From Isoptericola peretonis (GTDB taxonomy: Bacteria > Actinomycetota > Actinomycetes > Actinomycetales > Cellulomonadaceae), in the NCBI GenBank assembly GCA_023241745.1, contig JALQCY010000008.1:110012-174011 (forward strand): 64,000 bases of DNA. Direction: 5' to 3'. The translations under genes were made by a program, and so were the position numbers. The notes under the pieces are model-generated. The model searched no databases. It saw only the letters and a list, made by a program, of their open reading frames with translations, and had not been told where the DNA came from. Positions 44,188 through 56,279 of the stretch are shown piece by piece (positions within the stretch are counted from its first letter, which is position 1; each line of letters starts with the position of its first letter).

Positions 44188-45692
44188 CAGCCGATCCTCT
44201 CCAGCACGAGCTCGCGGACGCGCTTGGCGTCCGCCTGCCCCTTCGTCGCCTTCATCACCGCACCGATGATGGCGCCGACCGGGCCCTGGTTGCCGCCGCG
44301 GACCTTCTCCACGATGTCCGGCTGCGCGGCCAGTGCGGCGTCGATGGCCTCCAGGAGCGGGCCGTCGTCGGAGACGACCTCGAGCCCGCGGGCCACCACG
44401 ACCTCCTCCGGGCCGCCCTCGCCGGCGAGCACGCCGTCGAGCACCTGCCGGGCGATCTTGTCGTTGATGCGACCGGAGTCGACGAGCTGCTGGAGCTCGC
44501 CGATCTGCGCGGGCGTGATCGCGAGGTCCGCGAGCTCGGCCTCCTCCTGCTTGGCCCGGCGGGCCAGCTCGCCCATCCACCACTTGCGGGCCGCGGCCGG
44601 CGTGGCCCCCGCGGCGACCGTCGCCTCGATGAGGTCGAGCGCGCCCGCGTTCACGACGTCGCGCATCTCCGCGTCCGCGAAGCCCCACTCGTCGTGCAGG
44701 CGCCGGCGCCGGGCCTGCGGCAGCTCGGGCAGCGTCGCGCGGATCTCCTCGACCCACTCCCGCGACGGGGCGACGGGCACGAGGTCCGGCTCCGGGAAGT
44801 ACCGGTAGTCCTCGGCGTCCGACTTCACGCGGCCGGGCGAGGTCGAGCCGTCCTCCTCGTGGAAGTGCCGGGTCTCCTGGATCACCGTCTCGCCGGCGTC
44901 GAGGATCGCCGCCTGGCGCGACACCTCGTACCGCACCGCCCGCTCCACCGAGCGGAAGGAGTTGACGTTCTTGGTCTCCGTGCGCGTGCCGAGCGGCGAC
45001 TCGGGCGTCGCGCGCAGGGAGAGGTTGACGTCGGCGCGGACGTTGCCGCGCTCCATGCGCGCCTCGGACACGTCGAGCACGCGGAAGATGTCGCGCAGCG
45101 CCTGCACGTAGGCGCGGGCCACCTCGGGCGCCCGCTCCCCCGCGCCGGTGATCGGCCGGGTGACGATCTCCACCAGCGGCACACCGGCGCGGTTGTAGTC
45201 GACGAGCGAGTACTCGGCGCCGTGGATGCGGCCCGCGGAGCCGCCCACGTGCGTGTTCTTGCCCGCGTCCTCCTCCATGTGCGCCCGCTCGATCTCGACG
45301 CGGTGCACCGTGCCGTCCTCGAGCTCGACGTCGAGCCAGCCGTCGAAGGCGATCGGCTCGTCGTACTGCGACGTCTGGAAGTTCTTCGGGACGTCCGGGT
45401 AGAAGTAGTTCTTCCGGGCGAACCGGCAGCTCTCCGCGATCTGGCAGTTGAGCGCCAGGCCGATGCGGATCGCGTACTCGACGGCGGTGCCGTTGACGAC
45501 GGGCAGCGCGCCCGGCAGGCCGAGCGACACCGGCGTGGTCTGCGTGTTCGGCTCGGCGCCGAACGACTGCTCGGCCGCGCAGAACATCTTGGTGCGGGTG
45601 CCGAGCTCGACGTGCACCTCGATGCCGATCACCGGGTCGTAGCGGCGCACGGCGTCGTCGTAGGCGACGAGAGCAGGGGTCGTGATGCTCAC
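44187..45692 (-). CDS. gatB: Asp-tRNA(Asn)/Glu-tRNA(Gln) amidotransferase subunit B
   Basis: A 501-residue subunit of the GatCAB complex that corrects Glu-tRNA(Gln) and Asp-tRNA(Asn) by ATP-dependent transamidation. Motifs are [28 protein letters not shown], the GatB signature [30 protein letters not shown] and EIVTRPI, and the C-terminal YqeY-like tRNA-binding tail ([39 protein letters not shown]). ATG 45692 has AAGGAGA upstream and begins 23 bases after the gatA stop. Confidence 0.97.
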   Translation of the reverse strand: MSITTPALVAYDDAVRRYDPVIGIEVHVELGTRTKMFCAAEQSFGAEPNTQTTPVSLGLPGALPVVNGTAVEYAIRIGLALNCQIAESCRFARKNYFYPDVPKNFQTSQYDEPIAFDGWLDVELEDGTVHRVEIERAHMEEDAGKNTHVGGSAGRIHGAEYSLVDYNRAGVPLVEIVTRPITGAGERAPEVARAYVQALRDIFRVLDVSEARMERGNVRADVNLSLRATPESPLGTRTETKNVNSFRSVERAVRYEVSRQAAILDAGETVIQETRHFHEEDGSTSPGRVKSDAEDYRYFPEPDLVPVAPSREWVEEIRATLPELPQARRRRLHDEWGFADAEMRDVVNAGALDLIEATVAAGATPAAARKWWMGELARRAKQEEAELADLAITPAQIGELQQLVDSGRINDKIARQVLDGVLAGEGGPEEVVVARGLEVVSDDGPLLEAIDAALAAQPDIVEKVRGGNQGPVGAIIGAVMKATKGQADAKRVRELVLERIG

Positions 45693-45715
45693 AGCGATGG
45701 TCTCCTTCTCGTCCG

Positions 45716-47218
45716 TCAGAGCTCGGGGGCGCGCGACAGCAGCGGGGCGCCCCAGGTGGACTCGAGGGCCGACTCGAGCGCCGCGCCGACGCGGTACAGG
45801 CGGTCGTCCGCCTTGGCCGGCGCGAGGATCTGGAACCCGACGGGCAGGCCGTCGTCGGACAGGCCGTTCGGCACCGAGATGCCCGGCACGCCCGCGAGGT
45901 TGGCCGGGATGGTGGCGACGTCGTTGAGGTACATCGCCAGCGGGTCGTCCAGCTTCTCCCCCAGCGGGAACGCCGTGGTCGGCGCCGTCGGCGAGACCAG
46001 GACGTCGGTCTTGGCGAACGCCGCGGCGAAGTCGCGCTGGATGAGGGTGCGGACCTTCTGGGCGCTCCCGTAGTACGCGTCGTAGTACCCGGCCGACAGG
46101 GCGTAGGTGCCGAGCACGACCCGGCGCTTGACCTCGTCGCCGAAGCCGGCGCCACGGGTGGCGGCCATGACGCGCTCCGCGGTGACCGGGCCGTCCGTGG
46201 GCTCCACGCGCAGGCCGAAGCGCATGCCGTCGAACTTGGCGAGGTTGCTCGACGCCTCCGCCGGCATGATCAGGTAGTACGCGGCCAGCGCGTAGTCGAA
46301 GCTCGGGCAGGAGACCTCGACGACCTCCGCGCCGGCCTTGGTGAGCAGCTCGAGCGACTCGTGGAACCGCGCGAGCACGCCGGGCTGGTAGCCCTCGCCC
46401 TGCAGCTGCGTCACGACGCCCACGCGCAGGCCGGACAGGTCGCCCAGGGCGCCCTGGCGGGCCGCCTCCACGAGCGGCGGCAGGGGCTCGGGGATGGACG
46501 TCGAGTCGCGCGGGTCGTGCCCGCCGATCAGCTCGTGCAGCAGCGCGGAGTCCAGCACGGTGCGCGTGACCGGGCCGGCCTGGTCGAGCGACGACGCCAT
46601 CGCGATGAGGCCGTAGCGGGACACGCCGCCGTAGGTCGGCTTGACGCCGACGGTGCCGGTGACGGCCCCCGGCTGGCGGATCGAGCCGCCGGTGTCGGTG
46701 CCGATCGCCAGGGGCGCCTCGAAGGCCGCGACCGCCGCGGCCGAGCCCCCGCCGGACCCGCCGGGGATGCGGTCGAGGTCCCAGGGGTTGTGCGTGTTGC
46801 CGTAGGCCGAGTGCTCGGTGGAGGAGCCCATCGCGAACTCGTCCATGTTGGTCTTGCCGAGGATCGGCAGCCCGGCCGCGCGGATCCTCTCGACGAGGGT
46901 CGCGTCGTACGGCGGGATCCAGCCCTCGAGGATCTTCGAGCCGGCCGTGGACGGCATGCCCTGGGTGACGACGACGTCCTTGACGGCGATCGGCACGCCG
47001 GCCAGCGGGTGCAGCTCCTCGCCGGCGGCCCGGCGGGCGTCGACGTCGGCGGCGGTGGCCAGCGCGTCCTCGTCGTTCACGTGCAGGAACGCGTGCACGT
47101 CGCCGTCGACGGCCGCGATGCGGTCGAGGTGCGCGCGGGTGGCCTCGACGCTGGAGGCCTCGCCGGCGGCCAGGGTCGCGGCGAGCTCCGCCGCGGACAG
47201 GCGGGTCAGGTCCGTCAT
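45716..47218 (-). CDS. gatA: Asp-tRNA(Asn)/Glu-tRNA(Gln) amidotransferase subunit A
   Basis: A 500-residue amidase-signature subunit that releases ammonia from glutamine for GatB. Catalytic triad segments are visible: Lys in [24 protein letters not shown], cis-Ser in [13 protein letters not shown] (around residue 150-160) and nucleophile Ser in [16 protein letters not shown]. The C-terminal part has [25 protein letters not shown]. It begins one base after the gatC stop. Size and motifs match bacterial GatA rather than a generic amidase. Confidence 0.97.
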   Translation of the reverse strand: MTDLTRLSAAELAATLAAGEASSVEATRAHLDRIAAVDGDVHAFLHVNDEDALATAADVDARRAAGEELHPLAGVPIAVKDVVVTQGMPSTAGSKILEGWIPPYDATLVERIRAAGLPILGKTNMDEFAMGSSTEHSAYGNTHNPWDLDRIPGGSGGGSAAAVAAFEAPLAIGTDTGGSIRQPGAVTGTVGVKPTYGGVSRYGLIAMASSLDQAGPVTRTVLDSALLHELIGGHDPRDSTSIPEPLPPLVEAARQGALGDLSGLRVGVVTQLQGEGYQPGVLARFHESLELLTKAGAEVVEVSCPSFDYALAAYYLIMPAEASSNLAKFDGMRFGLRVEPTDGPVTAERVMAATRGAGFGDEVKRRVVLGTYALSAGYYDAYYGSAQKVRTLIQRDFAAAFAKTDVLVSPTAPTTAFPLGEKLDDPLAMYLNDVATIPANLAGVPGISVPNGLSDDGLPVGFQILAPAKADDRLYRVGAALESALESTWGAPLLSRAPEL

Positions 47219-47219
47219 C

Positions 47220-47516
47220 TCACTCCTCCCCGAGGATCTGCGGCACGGCGAAGCGGCCGTCCTGCGCGTCCGGCGCGCCGGCCAGCACGTCGGCGACGGG
47301 CAGCGCCGGGGCGGGCACGTCCTCGCGGAACACGTTCGTCAGGGGCAGCGGGTGGCTCGTCGCGGGCACGTCGGGGGTCGCGACCTCGCGCACGCGGGCG
47401 ATCGAGTCGACGATGACGTCGAGCTCGCCGGCGAGCCGGTCGACCTCGTCGTCGCGCAGGTCGATCCGGGCCAGGGCGGCGACGCGCGCGACCTCGTCTC
47501 GGGAGATGGTGGACAT
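47220..47516 (-). CDS. gatC: Asp-tRNA(Asn)/Glu-tRNA(Gln) amidotransferase subunit C
   Basis: A 98-residue stabilising subunit of GatCAB. It starts [44 protein letters not shown] and ends with LREDV-like [33 protein letters not shown], both characteristic of GatC. ATG 47516 has TAGACT (47524-47529) 7 bases upstream and no Shine-Dalgarno, so the gatCAB-GNAT operon probably begins with a leaderless start here; a slightly longer frame to 47540 lacks support. Confidence 0.95.
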   Translation of the reverse strand: MSTISRDEVARVAALARIDLRDDEVDRLAGELDVIVDSIARVREVATPDVPATSHPLPLTNVFREDVPAPALPVADVLAGAPDAQDGRFAVPQILGEE

Positions 47517-47607
47517 GGCCGCCAGTCTAGTGGTCGGCACATGTCCGGGAGGTTGTCCCCCCGTGACGGCACGGCTGCCCCCGCGGCGGACTAGACGGCA
47601 GACGAAA

Positions 47608-47645
47608 CGGCCGGGACCACGTCACACAGGACGTGGCCCCGGCCG
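47608..47645 (-). terminator. Long hairpin terminator after aceB
   Basis: CGGCCGGGACCACGTC pairs with GACGTGGCCCCGGCCG (one mismatch) around a 6-base loop, 53 bases past the malate synthase stop; TTTCGTC follows on the minus strand. It separates aceB from the gatC promoter. Confidence 0.7.
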
Positions 47646-47698
47646 TACCGCACCGGCGGTGCTCGGCGCCCCCGTCGCGGCCGAGCGTGCCGGGTTCC

Positions 47699-49285
47699 TC
47701 AGTCCATCCGCCCGTAGGCGGCCGTCGTGAGGAAGTCGATGTACTCGTCGGCGACGGCGACCTCGAGGAAGGTGCCGCGCGCCTCGGCGTAGTCGGCGGC
47801 GTCGCCCGGGAGCTTGGCCACCTCCTCCTCGACGATGCGGTCCACCAGCTCGCGCGTCACCTTCTCGCCCGTGTCGGCGAGGACGACGTCGTTGTGCAGC
47901 CACTGCCACACCTGCGACCGGGAGATCTCCGCGGTCGCGGCGTCCTCCATGAGGCCGAAGATGGCGACGGCGCCGAGCCCGCCCAGCCAGGCCTGCAGGT
48001 ACTGGATGCCGACCGACACGTTGCTGCGCAGGCCCGCCTCGGTGACGGTGCCCGGCGTCTTGTCCACGGACAGCAGGTCGGCCGCCGTCACGCGCACGTC
48101 GTCGCGGGCGCGGTCGATCTGGTTCGGCCGCTCGCCCAGCACCTCGGTGAAGACCTCCTTGCAGGTCTCGACCATGCCGGGGTGCGCCACCCAGGAACCG
48201 TCGAAGCCGTCGCCGGCCTCGCGGGCCTTGTCCGCGCGGACCTTGGCGAACGCCTGGGCGTTGGCCTCGGCGTCCTTGCTCGGGACGAACGCGGCCATGC
48301 CGCCGATCGCGTGCGCGCCGCGCTTGTGGCAGGTGGCCACGAGCAGCTCGGTGTACGCCCGCATGAACGGCACCGTCATCGTGATCTGGTTGCGGTCGGG
48401 CAGCAGGAACTCCGACCCACGGGTCCTGAAGTTCTTCACCACGGAGAAGAGGTAGTCCCAGCGCCCGGCGTTCAGGCCGGCCGAGTGCTCGCGCAGCTCG
48501 TAGAGGATCTCCTCCATCTCGAACGCGGCCGGGATGGTCTCGATGAGCACCGTGGCGCGGATGGTGCCGCGCGGGATGCCGAGCGCGTCCTGGGCGAGGA
48601 CGAAGGCCTCGTTCCACAGCCGCGCCTCGAGGTGCGACTCCATCTTCGGCAGGTAGAAGTACGGCCCGAGGCCCTTGGCGATCTGCCGCCGTCCCGCCGT
48701 CGCGACGTAGAGCGCGAAGTCGACGAGGCCGCCGGAGGTCTGCTCGCCGTCGACCAGCACGTGCTTCTCGTTCATGTGCCACCCGCGGGGGCGCACGATG
48801 ATGGTGGCGAGCTCCTCGTCGGGCCGGAGCGCGTACGTCTTGCCGGCCTCGTTGGTGAAGTCGATCCGGCGCTCGATCGCGTCGAGCAGGTTGAGCTGGC
48901 CGCCCACCACGTTGCGCCACTGCGGCGTGTTGGCGTCCTCCTGGTCCGCGAGCCATGTCTTCGCGCCGGAGTTGAGCGCGTTGACCGTCATCTTCCTGTC
49001 GGTGGGCCCGGTGATCTCGACGCGCCGGTCGACGAGGCCGGGGGCCGGGTCGGCCACCTTCCAGGAGTCGTCGGCGCGGATGTGCGCCGTCTGCGGCAGG
49101 AAGTCGAGCGTGCCGCCGTCGGCGAGCTCCTGGCGGCGGCGCTGCCGCGCGTCCAGCAGCTCGAGGCGCCGGGCACCGAGCTTCCGGTGCAGGGTCACGA
49201 TGAGGTCGAGCGCGGCCGGGGTGAGGACCTCGTCGTCGCGCTCACCGATCTCGGCGGTGATGGTCAGGCCGTCGGGGAGCTCCAC
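47699..49285 (-). CDS. aceB: Malate synthase A
   Basis: A 528-residue malate synthase condensing glyoxylate and acetyl-CoA to malate. The family signature is REHSAGLNAGRWDYLFSVVK (about residue 255), preceded by PRGTIRATVLIETIPAAFEMEEILYEL with the Mg ligands, and DRNQITMTVPFMRAYTELLV; the catalytic Asp region is in VGIQYLQAWLGGLGAVAIFGLMEDAATAEISRSQ. Length fits isoform A. GTG 49285 is preferred because AAGGAGGG sits about 6 bases upstream; ATG 49321 is a possible longer start. No isocitrate lyase is present, so here it likely disposes of glyoxylate from allantoin. Confidence 0.94.
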   Translation of the reverse strand: MELPDGLTITAEIGERDDEVLTPAALDLIVTLHRKLGARRLELLDARQRRRQELADGGTLDFLPQTAHIRADDSWKVADPAPGLVDRRVEITGPTDRKMTVNALNSGAKTWLADQEDANTPQWRNVVGGQLNLLDAIERRIDFTNEAGKTYALRPDEELATIIVRPRGWHMNEKHVLVDGEQTSGGLVDFALYVATAGRRQIAKGLGPYFYLPKMESHLEARLWNEAFVLAQDALGIPRGTIRATVLIETIPAAFEMEEILYELREHSAGLNAGRWDYLFSVVKNFRTRGSEFLLPDRNQITMTVPFMRAYTELLVATCHKRGAHAIGGMAAFVPSKDAEANAQAFAKVRADKAREAGDGFDGSWVAHPGMVETCKEVFTEVLGERPNQIDRARDDVRVTAADLLSVDKTPGTVTEAGLRSNVSVGIQYLQAWLGGLGAVAIFGLMEDAATAEISRSQVWQWLHNDVVLADTGEKVTRELVDRIVEEEVAKLPGDAADYAEARGTFLEVAVADEYIDFLTTAAYGRMD

Positions 49286-49323
49286 GACAGTCCCTCCTTG
49301 TTCTTGTCCTGCTGGTTGCATTG

Positions 49324-49339
49324 CGGAATCTTGCTTACG
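49324..49339 (-). promoter_or_regulatory. Predicted IclR-type operator upstream of aceB
   Basis: CGGAATCTTGCTTACG, a 16-bp imperfect palindrome of the CGGAA-N6-TTCCG type seen at four other catabolic promoters, with one more pairing base outside each arm. A TAGGGT -10-like hexamer lies at 49363-49368 on the minus strand; no good -35 is seen. Confidence 0.55.
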
Positions 49340-49383
49340 CCTGGTGAAAACTGCCTGATGGCACCCTAGCGGCTCGGGCCGGC

Positions 49384-49860
49384 TCAGGCACCCAGCAGCT
49401 CGGCCCGCAGCGCGGCCACGTGGCCCGTGGCCTCGACGTCGTACTCGGCGCTCCGCAGGGTGCCGTCCGGCTCGACGACGAACGTGCACCGGTGCACGCC
49501 GTCGAACGTCCGGCCGTCGATCGTCTTGGGGCCCCACGTGCCGTAGGCGTCGGCCACGGCGTGGTCGGCGTCGCTCAGCAGCGGGAAGGTCAGGTGCTCC
49601 GCCTCGACGAAGGCGCGGACGTCCTCCACCGGGTCCGCGGAGACCCCGACGACGGCGTACCCGGCCCCGGCGAGCGACGCCAGGTTGTCGCGGAAGTCGC
49701 ACGCCTCGGTGGTGCACCCGGGGGTGCCCGCCCTCGGGTAGAAGTAGACGACCACGCCCTGGTCCGCCGCTGCGCGCACGTCCGCGAGGGACACCGGCGT
49801 GCCGGCGGAGTCGGGCAGGGTGAAGTCGGGGGCGGTGTCGCCCGGCTGGAGTCGCGTCAT
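49384..49860 (-). CDS. bcp: Thioredoxin-dependent thiol peroxidase (Bcp/PrxQ)
   Basis: A 158-residue peroxiredoxin of the Bcp/PrxQ group, reducing hydroperoxides with thioredoxin. Features: LQPGDTAPDFTLPDSAGTPVSL start, YFYPRAGTPGCTTEACDFRD with peroxidatic Cys in PGCT and resolving Cys five residues later, GVSADPVEDVRAF and FPLLSDADHAVADAYGTWG. In place of the usual YP.A.TPGC this has YPRAGTPGC. It precedes aceB on the same strand; a peroxide-removal role near uricase (an H2O2 producer) is plausible but unproven. Confidence 0.94.
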   Translation of the reverse strand: MTRLQPGDTAPDFTLPDSAGTPVSLADVRAAADQGVVVYFYPRAGTPGCTTEACDFRDNLASLAGAGYAVVGVSADPVEDVRAFVEAEHLTFPLLSDADHAVADAYGTWGPKTIDGRTFDGVHRCTFVVEPDGTLRSAEYDVEATGHVAALRAELLGA

Positions 49861-49906
49861 CGTGCGTCCTCGTTCGTTCTTCTCGGGGTTGACGGGGGAA
49901 CCGTGG

Positions 49907-51247
49907 TCAGGCCTCGCCGCGGCGCAGCAGAGTGCCGGTGGGCTCGTCGCCCACGTCGCGCCCCCGCAGCAGCGTGCGCCGCACCGTTCCCGTGAGGTCG
50001 CGGCCGGCGTACGGCGTGACCGGGTTCTTGTGGTGGAGCCGCGCCGGGTCGACGACGAACGTCGCGTCGGGCGCGAAGACCGCGAGGTCCGCGTCCTTGC
50101 CCACCGCGATGGCGCCCTTGCGCTCCAGCCCCACCAGGGCGGCCGGTCCGGCGGACATCCAGCGCACGACGTCGGCCAGGGGGACGCCGCGGCGGCGGGC
50201 CTCGGTCCAGACGACGGCGAGGCCGAGCTGCAGCGAGGCGACGCCGCCCCAGGCCTCGGCGAAGTCGCCCGACGCCGGCTCCTTGAGGTCGCGGGTGGCC
50301 GGCGAGTGGTCGGTGACGACGACGTCGATCAGGCCGTCGCGCAGGCCCTGCCACAGCCGGTCCTGGTTGTCCTGCTCCCGGATGGGCGGGCAGCACTTGT
50401 ACGCCGTGGCGCCGTCCGGCACGTGCTCGGCGTCCAGGGACAGGTAGTGCGGGCACGTCTCGACGGTGAGCCGCACGCCGTCGGCCCGCGCCGCGGCGAT
50501 CAGGGGCAGGGAGTCCGCGTCCGACAGGTGCAGCACGTGCGCGCGGGCCCCGGTGGCGCGGGCCGCGTCGATGAGCGCGGCGATGGCCGTGGACTCCGCC
50601 TTCGCAGGGCGCGAGGCGAGGAAGTGCCGGTAGTCGCGGCCCGCCCGCTGGGGGGCGTCCTCGAGCGTGCCGGGGTCCTCCGCGTGCACGATCATCAGCC
50701 CGCCGAACCGGGTCAGCTCGAGCAGGTCGGCGCGCAGCTCGTCGGCCTCGAGGTGGCCGAACTCCGGCACCCCCGAGTCGGCGAGGAAGCACTTGAAGCC
50801 GAACACGCCCGCCTCGTGCAGGTCCCGCAGCTCCGCCGTGTTGCCCGGCACCGCGCCGCCCCAGAAGCCGACGTCGACGAACGCCTGGTCCACGGCCCGC
50901 TGCTTCTTGACCTCGAGGTTCGCGACCGACGTGGTGGGCGGCAGCGAGTTGAGCGGCATGTCGACGATGGTCGTGACGCCGCCGGCGGCCGCGGCGCGTG
51001 TGGCGGTGGCGAAGCCCTCCCACTCGGTGCGGCCCGGCTCGTTGACGTGCACGTGCGAGTCGACCAGGCCGGGCAGCAGCACCTCGTCCTCGGCGAGCTC
51101 CAGCACCTCGGCACCCAGGAGCCCGGTGCCGAGCGGGACGACCGCCGTGATGCGGCCGGCGGTGACGCCGACCTCGACGGCGCGCTCGCCGTCGGGCGTC
51201 AGGGCGCGCGCGGCGCGGACGACGAGGTCGTGGGGGGCGGCGGTCAT
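49907..51247 (-). CDS. allB: Allantoinase
   Basis: A 446-residue amidohydrolase hydrolysing allantoin to allantoate. Metal-binding sequence [21 protein letters not shown] matches allantoinase ([16 protein letters not shown]), followed by [11 protein letters not shown] with the carboxylated-lysine position, [36 protein letters not shown], and [13 protein letters not shown] with catalytic Asp. This set distinguishes it from dihydroorotase and hydantoinase. It is the last gene of the hyi-glxR-gcl-glxK-allB operon; its ATG overlaps the glxK stop by 4 bases. Confidence 0.96.
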   Translation of the reverse strand: MTAAPHDLVVRAARALTPDGERAVEVGVTAGRITAVVPLGTGLLGAEVLELAEDEVLLPGLVDSHVHVNEPGRTEWEGFATATRAAAAGGVTTIVDMPLNSLPPTTSVANLEVKKQRAVDQAFVDVGFWGGAVPGNTAELRDLHEAGVFGFKCFLADSGVPEFGHLEADELRADLLELTRFGGLMIVHAEDPGTLEDAPQRAGRDYRHFLASRPAKAESTAIAALIDAARATGARAHVLHLSDADSLPLIAAARADGVRLTVETCPHYLSLDAEHVPDGATAYKCCPPIREQDNQDRLWQGLRDGLIDVVVTDHSPATRDLKEPASGDFAEAWGGVASLQLGLAVVWTEARRRGVPLADVVRWMSAGPAALVGLERKGAIAVGKDADLAVFAPDATFVVDPARLHHKNPVTPYAGRDLTGTVRRTLLRGRDVGDEPTGTLLRRGEA

Positions 51248-52488
51248 GCGTGCTCCATCTCGGTCGTCGCGGGGTTCGCGACGGGGTTCGTCACGGGGTT
51301 CGTCACCGGGTTCGTCACGGGCGTCGTGGCCTTCGCCGGCAGGTGGTCGGTGAGCCGCGCTGCGAGGGTCTCGAGCAGAGGCCCGGCCGCGGCGATGCAG
51401 CGGTCGACGTCGGGCTCGACGTCCGTGAGGGCGTGCACGGCCGTGATCCCGGCCGCCGCGGCCTGCTCGGGGCTCAGCGTGGTGCGGCCGCACACGGCCA
51501 CCGTGGGCACGCCCGCGGCGGCTGCCGCGGCCGCCACGCCCACGGGCGCCTTGCCGTGCAGGGACTGGTGGTCGAGGCTCCCCTCGCCGGTGACCACGAG
51601 GTCCGCCCCCGCCAACCGGTCGGCGAAGCCCGTGAGGGCGAGGACCTCCTCGACGCCCGGGCGGCGCTCGGCACCCAGCAGGAGGCACGCGAAGCCGACG
51701 CCGCCGGCCGCGCCCGCCCCGGGCGCGGCCGCGTACCCGCGGGCCCCCGTGACGCCGACCGTCGCGAGCACGTCCACCCACGTGGCCAGCCCCAGCTCCA
51801 GCTCGGCCACGGTGGACGGGTCGGCTCCCTTCTGCGGCCCGTACACGGCGGCGGCGCCGTGGTCGCCGAGCAGCGGGTTGTCCACGTCGCTCGCGAGCAC
51901 GATCTCCGTGTCCGCGAGCGCGGCGTGGAGGCCGGACAGGTCGACGTCGACAAGCTCGTGCAGGTGTCCCCCGCCGTCGGCCAGGTCGCCCGCGCCCGAG
52001 GCGAGCCGGGCGCCGAGCGCGGCGAGCATCCCGGCCCCGCCGTCCGTGCCGGCGGAGCCGCCGACGCCGACCACGATCTCCCGCACGCCGGCGTCCAGCG
52101 CGTGGGCGATCACCTCGCCGAGGCCGCGGGACGTCGCGGCGAGGGCCGTGGCGGGCGTCGGGGTCACCATCGCCAGCCCGCTCACGGCCGCCATCTCGAC
52201 GACCGCGGTGGCGCCGCGGCGGGCGTACCGGGTCGTCGCCGGCTCCCCGAGGGGCCCGGTCGCCACCAGGTCCACCGCCCTGAAGCCGGCGGCGAGGGCG
52301 GCCTCGAGGGTGCCCTCGCCGCCGTCGGCGACGGGGAGCTCGCAGGTGACGACACCGGGCACGGCCCGGCGCAGGCCGGCCGCCAGGTGCGCGGCCACCT
52401 CGCCCGCGGAGAGCGAGCCCTTGAACTTGTCGGGGGCCAGCAGCACGCGCGGCCCGCCCGCCGGCGCCGTCGTCGTGTCCGTGCTCAT
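51244..52488 (-). CDS. glxK: Glycerate kinase (GK-I/GlxK type)
   Basis: A 414-residue glycerate kinase that phosphorylates the glycerate made by tartronate semialdehyde reductase. Family motifs are [18 protein letters not shown] at the N terminus, [42 protein letters not shown], and [22 protein letters not shown]. The final 30 residues carry a TNPV/TNPVA repeat not typical for the family. ATG 52488 follows GGAGGCGAGCG; an in-frame upstream ATG is less well placed. Confidence 0.94.
   Translation of the reverse strand: MSTDTTTAPAGGPRVLLAPDKFKGSLSAGEVAAHLAAGLRRAVPGVVTCELPVADGGEGTLEAALAAGFRAVDLVATGPLGEPATTRYARRGATAVVEMAAVSGLAMVTPTPATALAATSRGLGEVIAHALDAGVREIVVGVGGSAGTDGGAGMLAALGARLASGAGDLADGGGHLHELVDVDLSGLHAALADTEIVLASDVDNPLLGDHGAAAVYGPQKGADPSTVAELELGLATWVDVLATVGVTGARGYAAAPGAGAAGGVGFACLLLGAERRPGVEEVLALTGFADRLAGADLVVTGEGSLDHQSLHGKAPVGVAAAAAAAGVPTVAVCGRTTLSPEQAAAAGITAVHALTDVEPDVDRCIAAAGPLLETLAARLTDHLPAKATTPVTNPVTNPVTNPVANPATTEMEHA
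51271..51318. repeat. Four tandem 12-bp repeats at the 3' end of glxK
   Basis: Units of GGGGTTCGTCAC repeat four times with small differences in the outer copies, in frame, encoding a TNPV-type tetrapeptide repeat near the GlxK C terminus. The repeat ends 24 bases before the allB start and may vary in copy number. Confidence 0.85.
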
Positions 52489-52556
52489 CGCTCGCCTCCC
52501 CCGGTCCCTCGTCGTCATCGTCCCTCCCCGTCGCCCTGGTCGTCGGGCGATGTCGT

Positions 52557-54344
<1,788 letters not shown>

Positions 54345-54389
54345 GATGCTCTCCTTCGAGTCTTCTGAACGGTGGGTCGGGCCGGGGCG

Positions 54390-55268
54390 TCAGCTGCGGC
54401 CGGACAGGCGCGCGATCGCGTTGAACAGGCCGGAGTGGTCCAGCGAGCCGTCGCCCTCCGCGCGGGCCGCGGCCATGAGCTGCGCGACGACGGCGCCCAC
54501 GGGGGCGACGACGCCCTGCTCGCGGGCGGCGGACGTGAAGATGCCCAGGTCCTTGTGGTGCAGGTCGATGCGGAAGCCGGGGGCGAACTCGCGGCCCAGC
54601 ATCTTCCCGGCCTTCTGGTTCAGTACGGCGGAGCCGGCGAGGCCGCCGCCGAGCACAGTGACGGCCGCCTCGGTGTCCACGCCGAACGCCTCGAGAAAGA
54701 CGACGGCCTCGGCCAGCAGCGCGATGTTGCCGGCGACCATGAGCTGGTTCGCGGCCTTGACGGTCTGGCCGGAGCCGGAGGGTCCCACGTGCACGACGGT
54801 CTTGCCGACGACGTCGAACACCTCGGACGCGGCGGAGAAGTCCTCGGCGTCGCCGCCCACCATGATCGACAGCGCGGCGTTCTTCGCGCCCGCCTCGCCG
54901 CCGGAGACCGGCGCGTCGAGGTAGCGGAAGCCGGCGGCCCTGGCCTGCGCGGCCAGCTCGACGGTCACGTCCGGGCGGATCGAGGAGAAGTCGATGATCA
55001 GCGTGCCCGGCTGCGCGTTCGCGAGGACGCCGTCGTCCCCGGTGAGGACGCCCTCGACGTCCGGCGAGTCCGGCACCATGACGGCCACGACGTCCGCGGC
55101 CTTGACCGCCTCGGCGACGGAGGAGGCGGCCGTGCCGCCCGCCTCGACGAGGGGCCGGGCCTTGGCGGCCGTGCGGTTGTGGCCGACGACGGTGTGCCCG
55201 GCGTTCTGCAGGTGGACGGCCATCGGGCTGCCCATGATGCCGAGGCCGATGAAGGCGATGGTGCTCAT
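54390..55268 (-). CDS. glxR: 2-Hydroxy-3-oxopropionate (tartronate semialdehyde) reductase
   Basis: A 292-residue beta-hydroxyacid dehydrogenase reducing tartronate semialdehyde to D-glycerate with NAD(P)H. Rossmann motif FIGLGIMGSPMAVHLQNAGH, substrate-binding YLDAPVSGGEAGAKNAALSIMVGG, and catalytic lysine region GPSGSGQTVKAANQLMV are all present. The C-terminal helical domain includes FRIDLHHKDLGI. Located between hyi and gcl in one transcription unit, with 51- and 45-bp gaps. 3-hydroxyisobutyrate dehydrogenase is the main alternative, disfavoured by context. Confidence 0.93.
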   Translation of the reverse strand: MSTIAFIGLGIMGSPMAVHLQNAGHTVVGHNRTAAKARPLVEAGGTAASSVAEAVKAADVVAVMVPDSPDVEGVLTGDDGVLANAQPGTLIIDFSSIRPDVTVELAAQARAAGFRYLDAPVSGGEAGAKNAALSIMVGGDAEDFSAASEVFDVVGKTVVHVGPSGSGQTVKAANQLMVAGNIALLAEAVVFLEAFGVDTEAAVTVLGGGLAGSAVLNQKAGKMLGREFAPGFRIDLHHKDLGIFTSAAREQGVVAPVGAVVAQLMAAARAEGDGSLDHSGLFNAIARLSGRS

Positions 55269-55319
55269 GATCGTGTCCCTTTCGGAAGGTGCGGGGTCGC
55301 TGCTGCGGTCGGCGCGCCG

Positions 55320-56153
55320 TCAGGCGGCGGTGCCCCGGCCGCGCTGCTCGCGCGGGAGCCAGGCGAACGGGTCGGCGTCGCCCGAGGGCTCGGCCTTGTA
55401 CTCGAGGCCGACAGGGCCGGCGTAGCCGGCGGCGCGGAGGTCGCCGATCCAGCGCTGGATCGGCAGGTCCCCGCTGCCCGGGGCGCCGCGCCCGGGGGCG
55501 TCGGCGACCTGCACGTGGGCGATGCGGTCGCCGTAGGTCTTGAGGTCGAGGTCGACGTCCGAGCCGTTGACCGACAGGTGGTAGACGTCGAACAGCAGTC
55601 CGAGGTTCGTCGCGCCGTGCTCGTCGCGCACCCGGTCGAGGACGGCGACGGCGTCGGCGGACGTCGTCAGCGGGTACGCCGGGGCGCCGGAGACCGGCTC
55701 CACCAGCACCGTGCCGCCGATCCGCTCGACCGCCTGCGCGGCGAGCGCAAGGTTCTCCGCGCCGAGCGCGTCCTGGGCCGCCGGGTCCTCGCCCTCCACG
55801 CGGTTGCCGTACAGCGCGTTGAACGCGCGGCAGCCGGTGCGCTCGCCGATGCGGGCGACGACGTCGAGGTTGGCGCGCAGGTCCGCGGAGCGCTGCGGCC
55901 ACGAGACGAGACCGCGGTCGCCGCCCGGCATGTCACCTGCGTCGAAGTTGAGGCCCGTCAGCTGCACGCCGGCGTCGGCGAGGGCGGCGACGAACGCGTC
56001 GACCTCGTCGGCCGCGGGCGTCGGGGTCGCGAAGGGCCACCAGAACTCGACCCCGTCGAAGCCGGCCGCCTTCGCGGCCGCCGGGCGCTCCAGGAGCGGC
56101 AGGTCCGTGAGGAGGATCGAGCAGTTCACGGTGTAGGGGATCTGGTCCGTCAT
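55320..56153 (-). CDS. hyi: Hydroxypyruvate isomerase
   Basis: A 277-residue TIM-barrel sugar isomerase-like enzyme interconverting hydroxypyruvate and tartronate semialdehyde. Sequence features: YTVNCSILLTDLPLLERPAAAKAAGFDGVEFWWPF, LTGLNFDAGDMPGGDRGL, FNALYGNR, VLVEPVSG (metal Glu), LLFDVYHLS and HVQVADAPGRGAPGSGDLP, matching Hyi/GlxB1. First gene of the glyoxylate operon. ATG 56153 has GAAAGCGAG upstream; a promoter with a predicted operator is at 56175-56230. Confidence 0.93.
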   Translation of the reverse strand: MTDQIPYTVNCSILLTDLPLLERPAAAKAAGFDGVEFWWPFATPTPAADEVDAFVAALADAGVQLTGLNFDAGDMPGGDRGLVSWPQRSADLRANLDVVARIGERTGCRAFNALYGNRVEGEDPAAQDALGAENLALAAQAVERIGGTVLVEPVSGAPAYPLTTSADAVAVLDRVRDEHGATNLGLLFDVYHLSVNGSDVDLDLKTYGDRIAHVQVADAPGRGAPGSGDLPIQRWIGDLRAAGYAGPVGLEYKAEPSGDADPFAWLPREQRGRGTAA

Positions 56154-56174
56154 CGCTGACTCGCTTTCGCCAGA

Positions 56175-56230
56175 TGGAAGTTCTGTTCCTTGTGGTGAAA
56201 ACGCTACGCCGAGCCGGGCGGATCGGTCAA
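56175..56230 (-). promoter_or_regulatory. hyi operon promoter with predicted IclR-type operator
   Basis: Minus-strand -35 TTGACC (56225-56230) and -10 TAGCGT (56201-56206) with 18-bp spacing. The palindrome TGGAAGTTCTGTTCCT (56175-56190) begins 10 bases below the -10, overlapping the early transcribed region, as at allE and uraD. Confidence 0.65.
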
Positions 56231-56279
56231 CCCCTGCGGCGGGCCGTCCCGACCAGCGGTCGTGATCCCGCGCACACGC

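Noticed and set aside
41077-44808. 1243-codon plus-strand frame opposite the POT, allE, GNAT and gatB genes
   Set aside because: Composition is a high-GC antisense shadow (Arg/His/Gly/Asp-rich, no domain); four convincing genes lie on the other strand.
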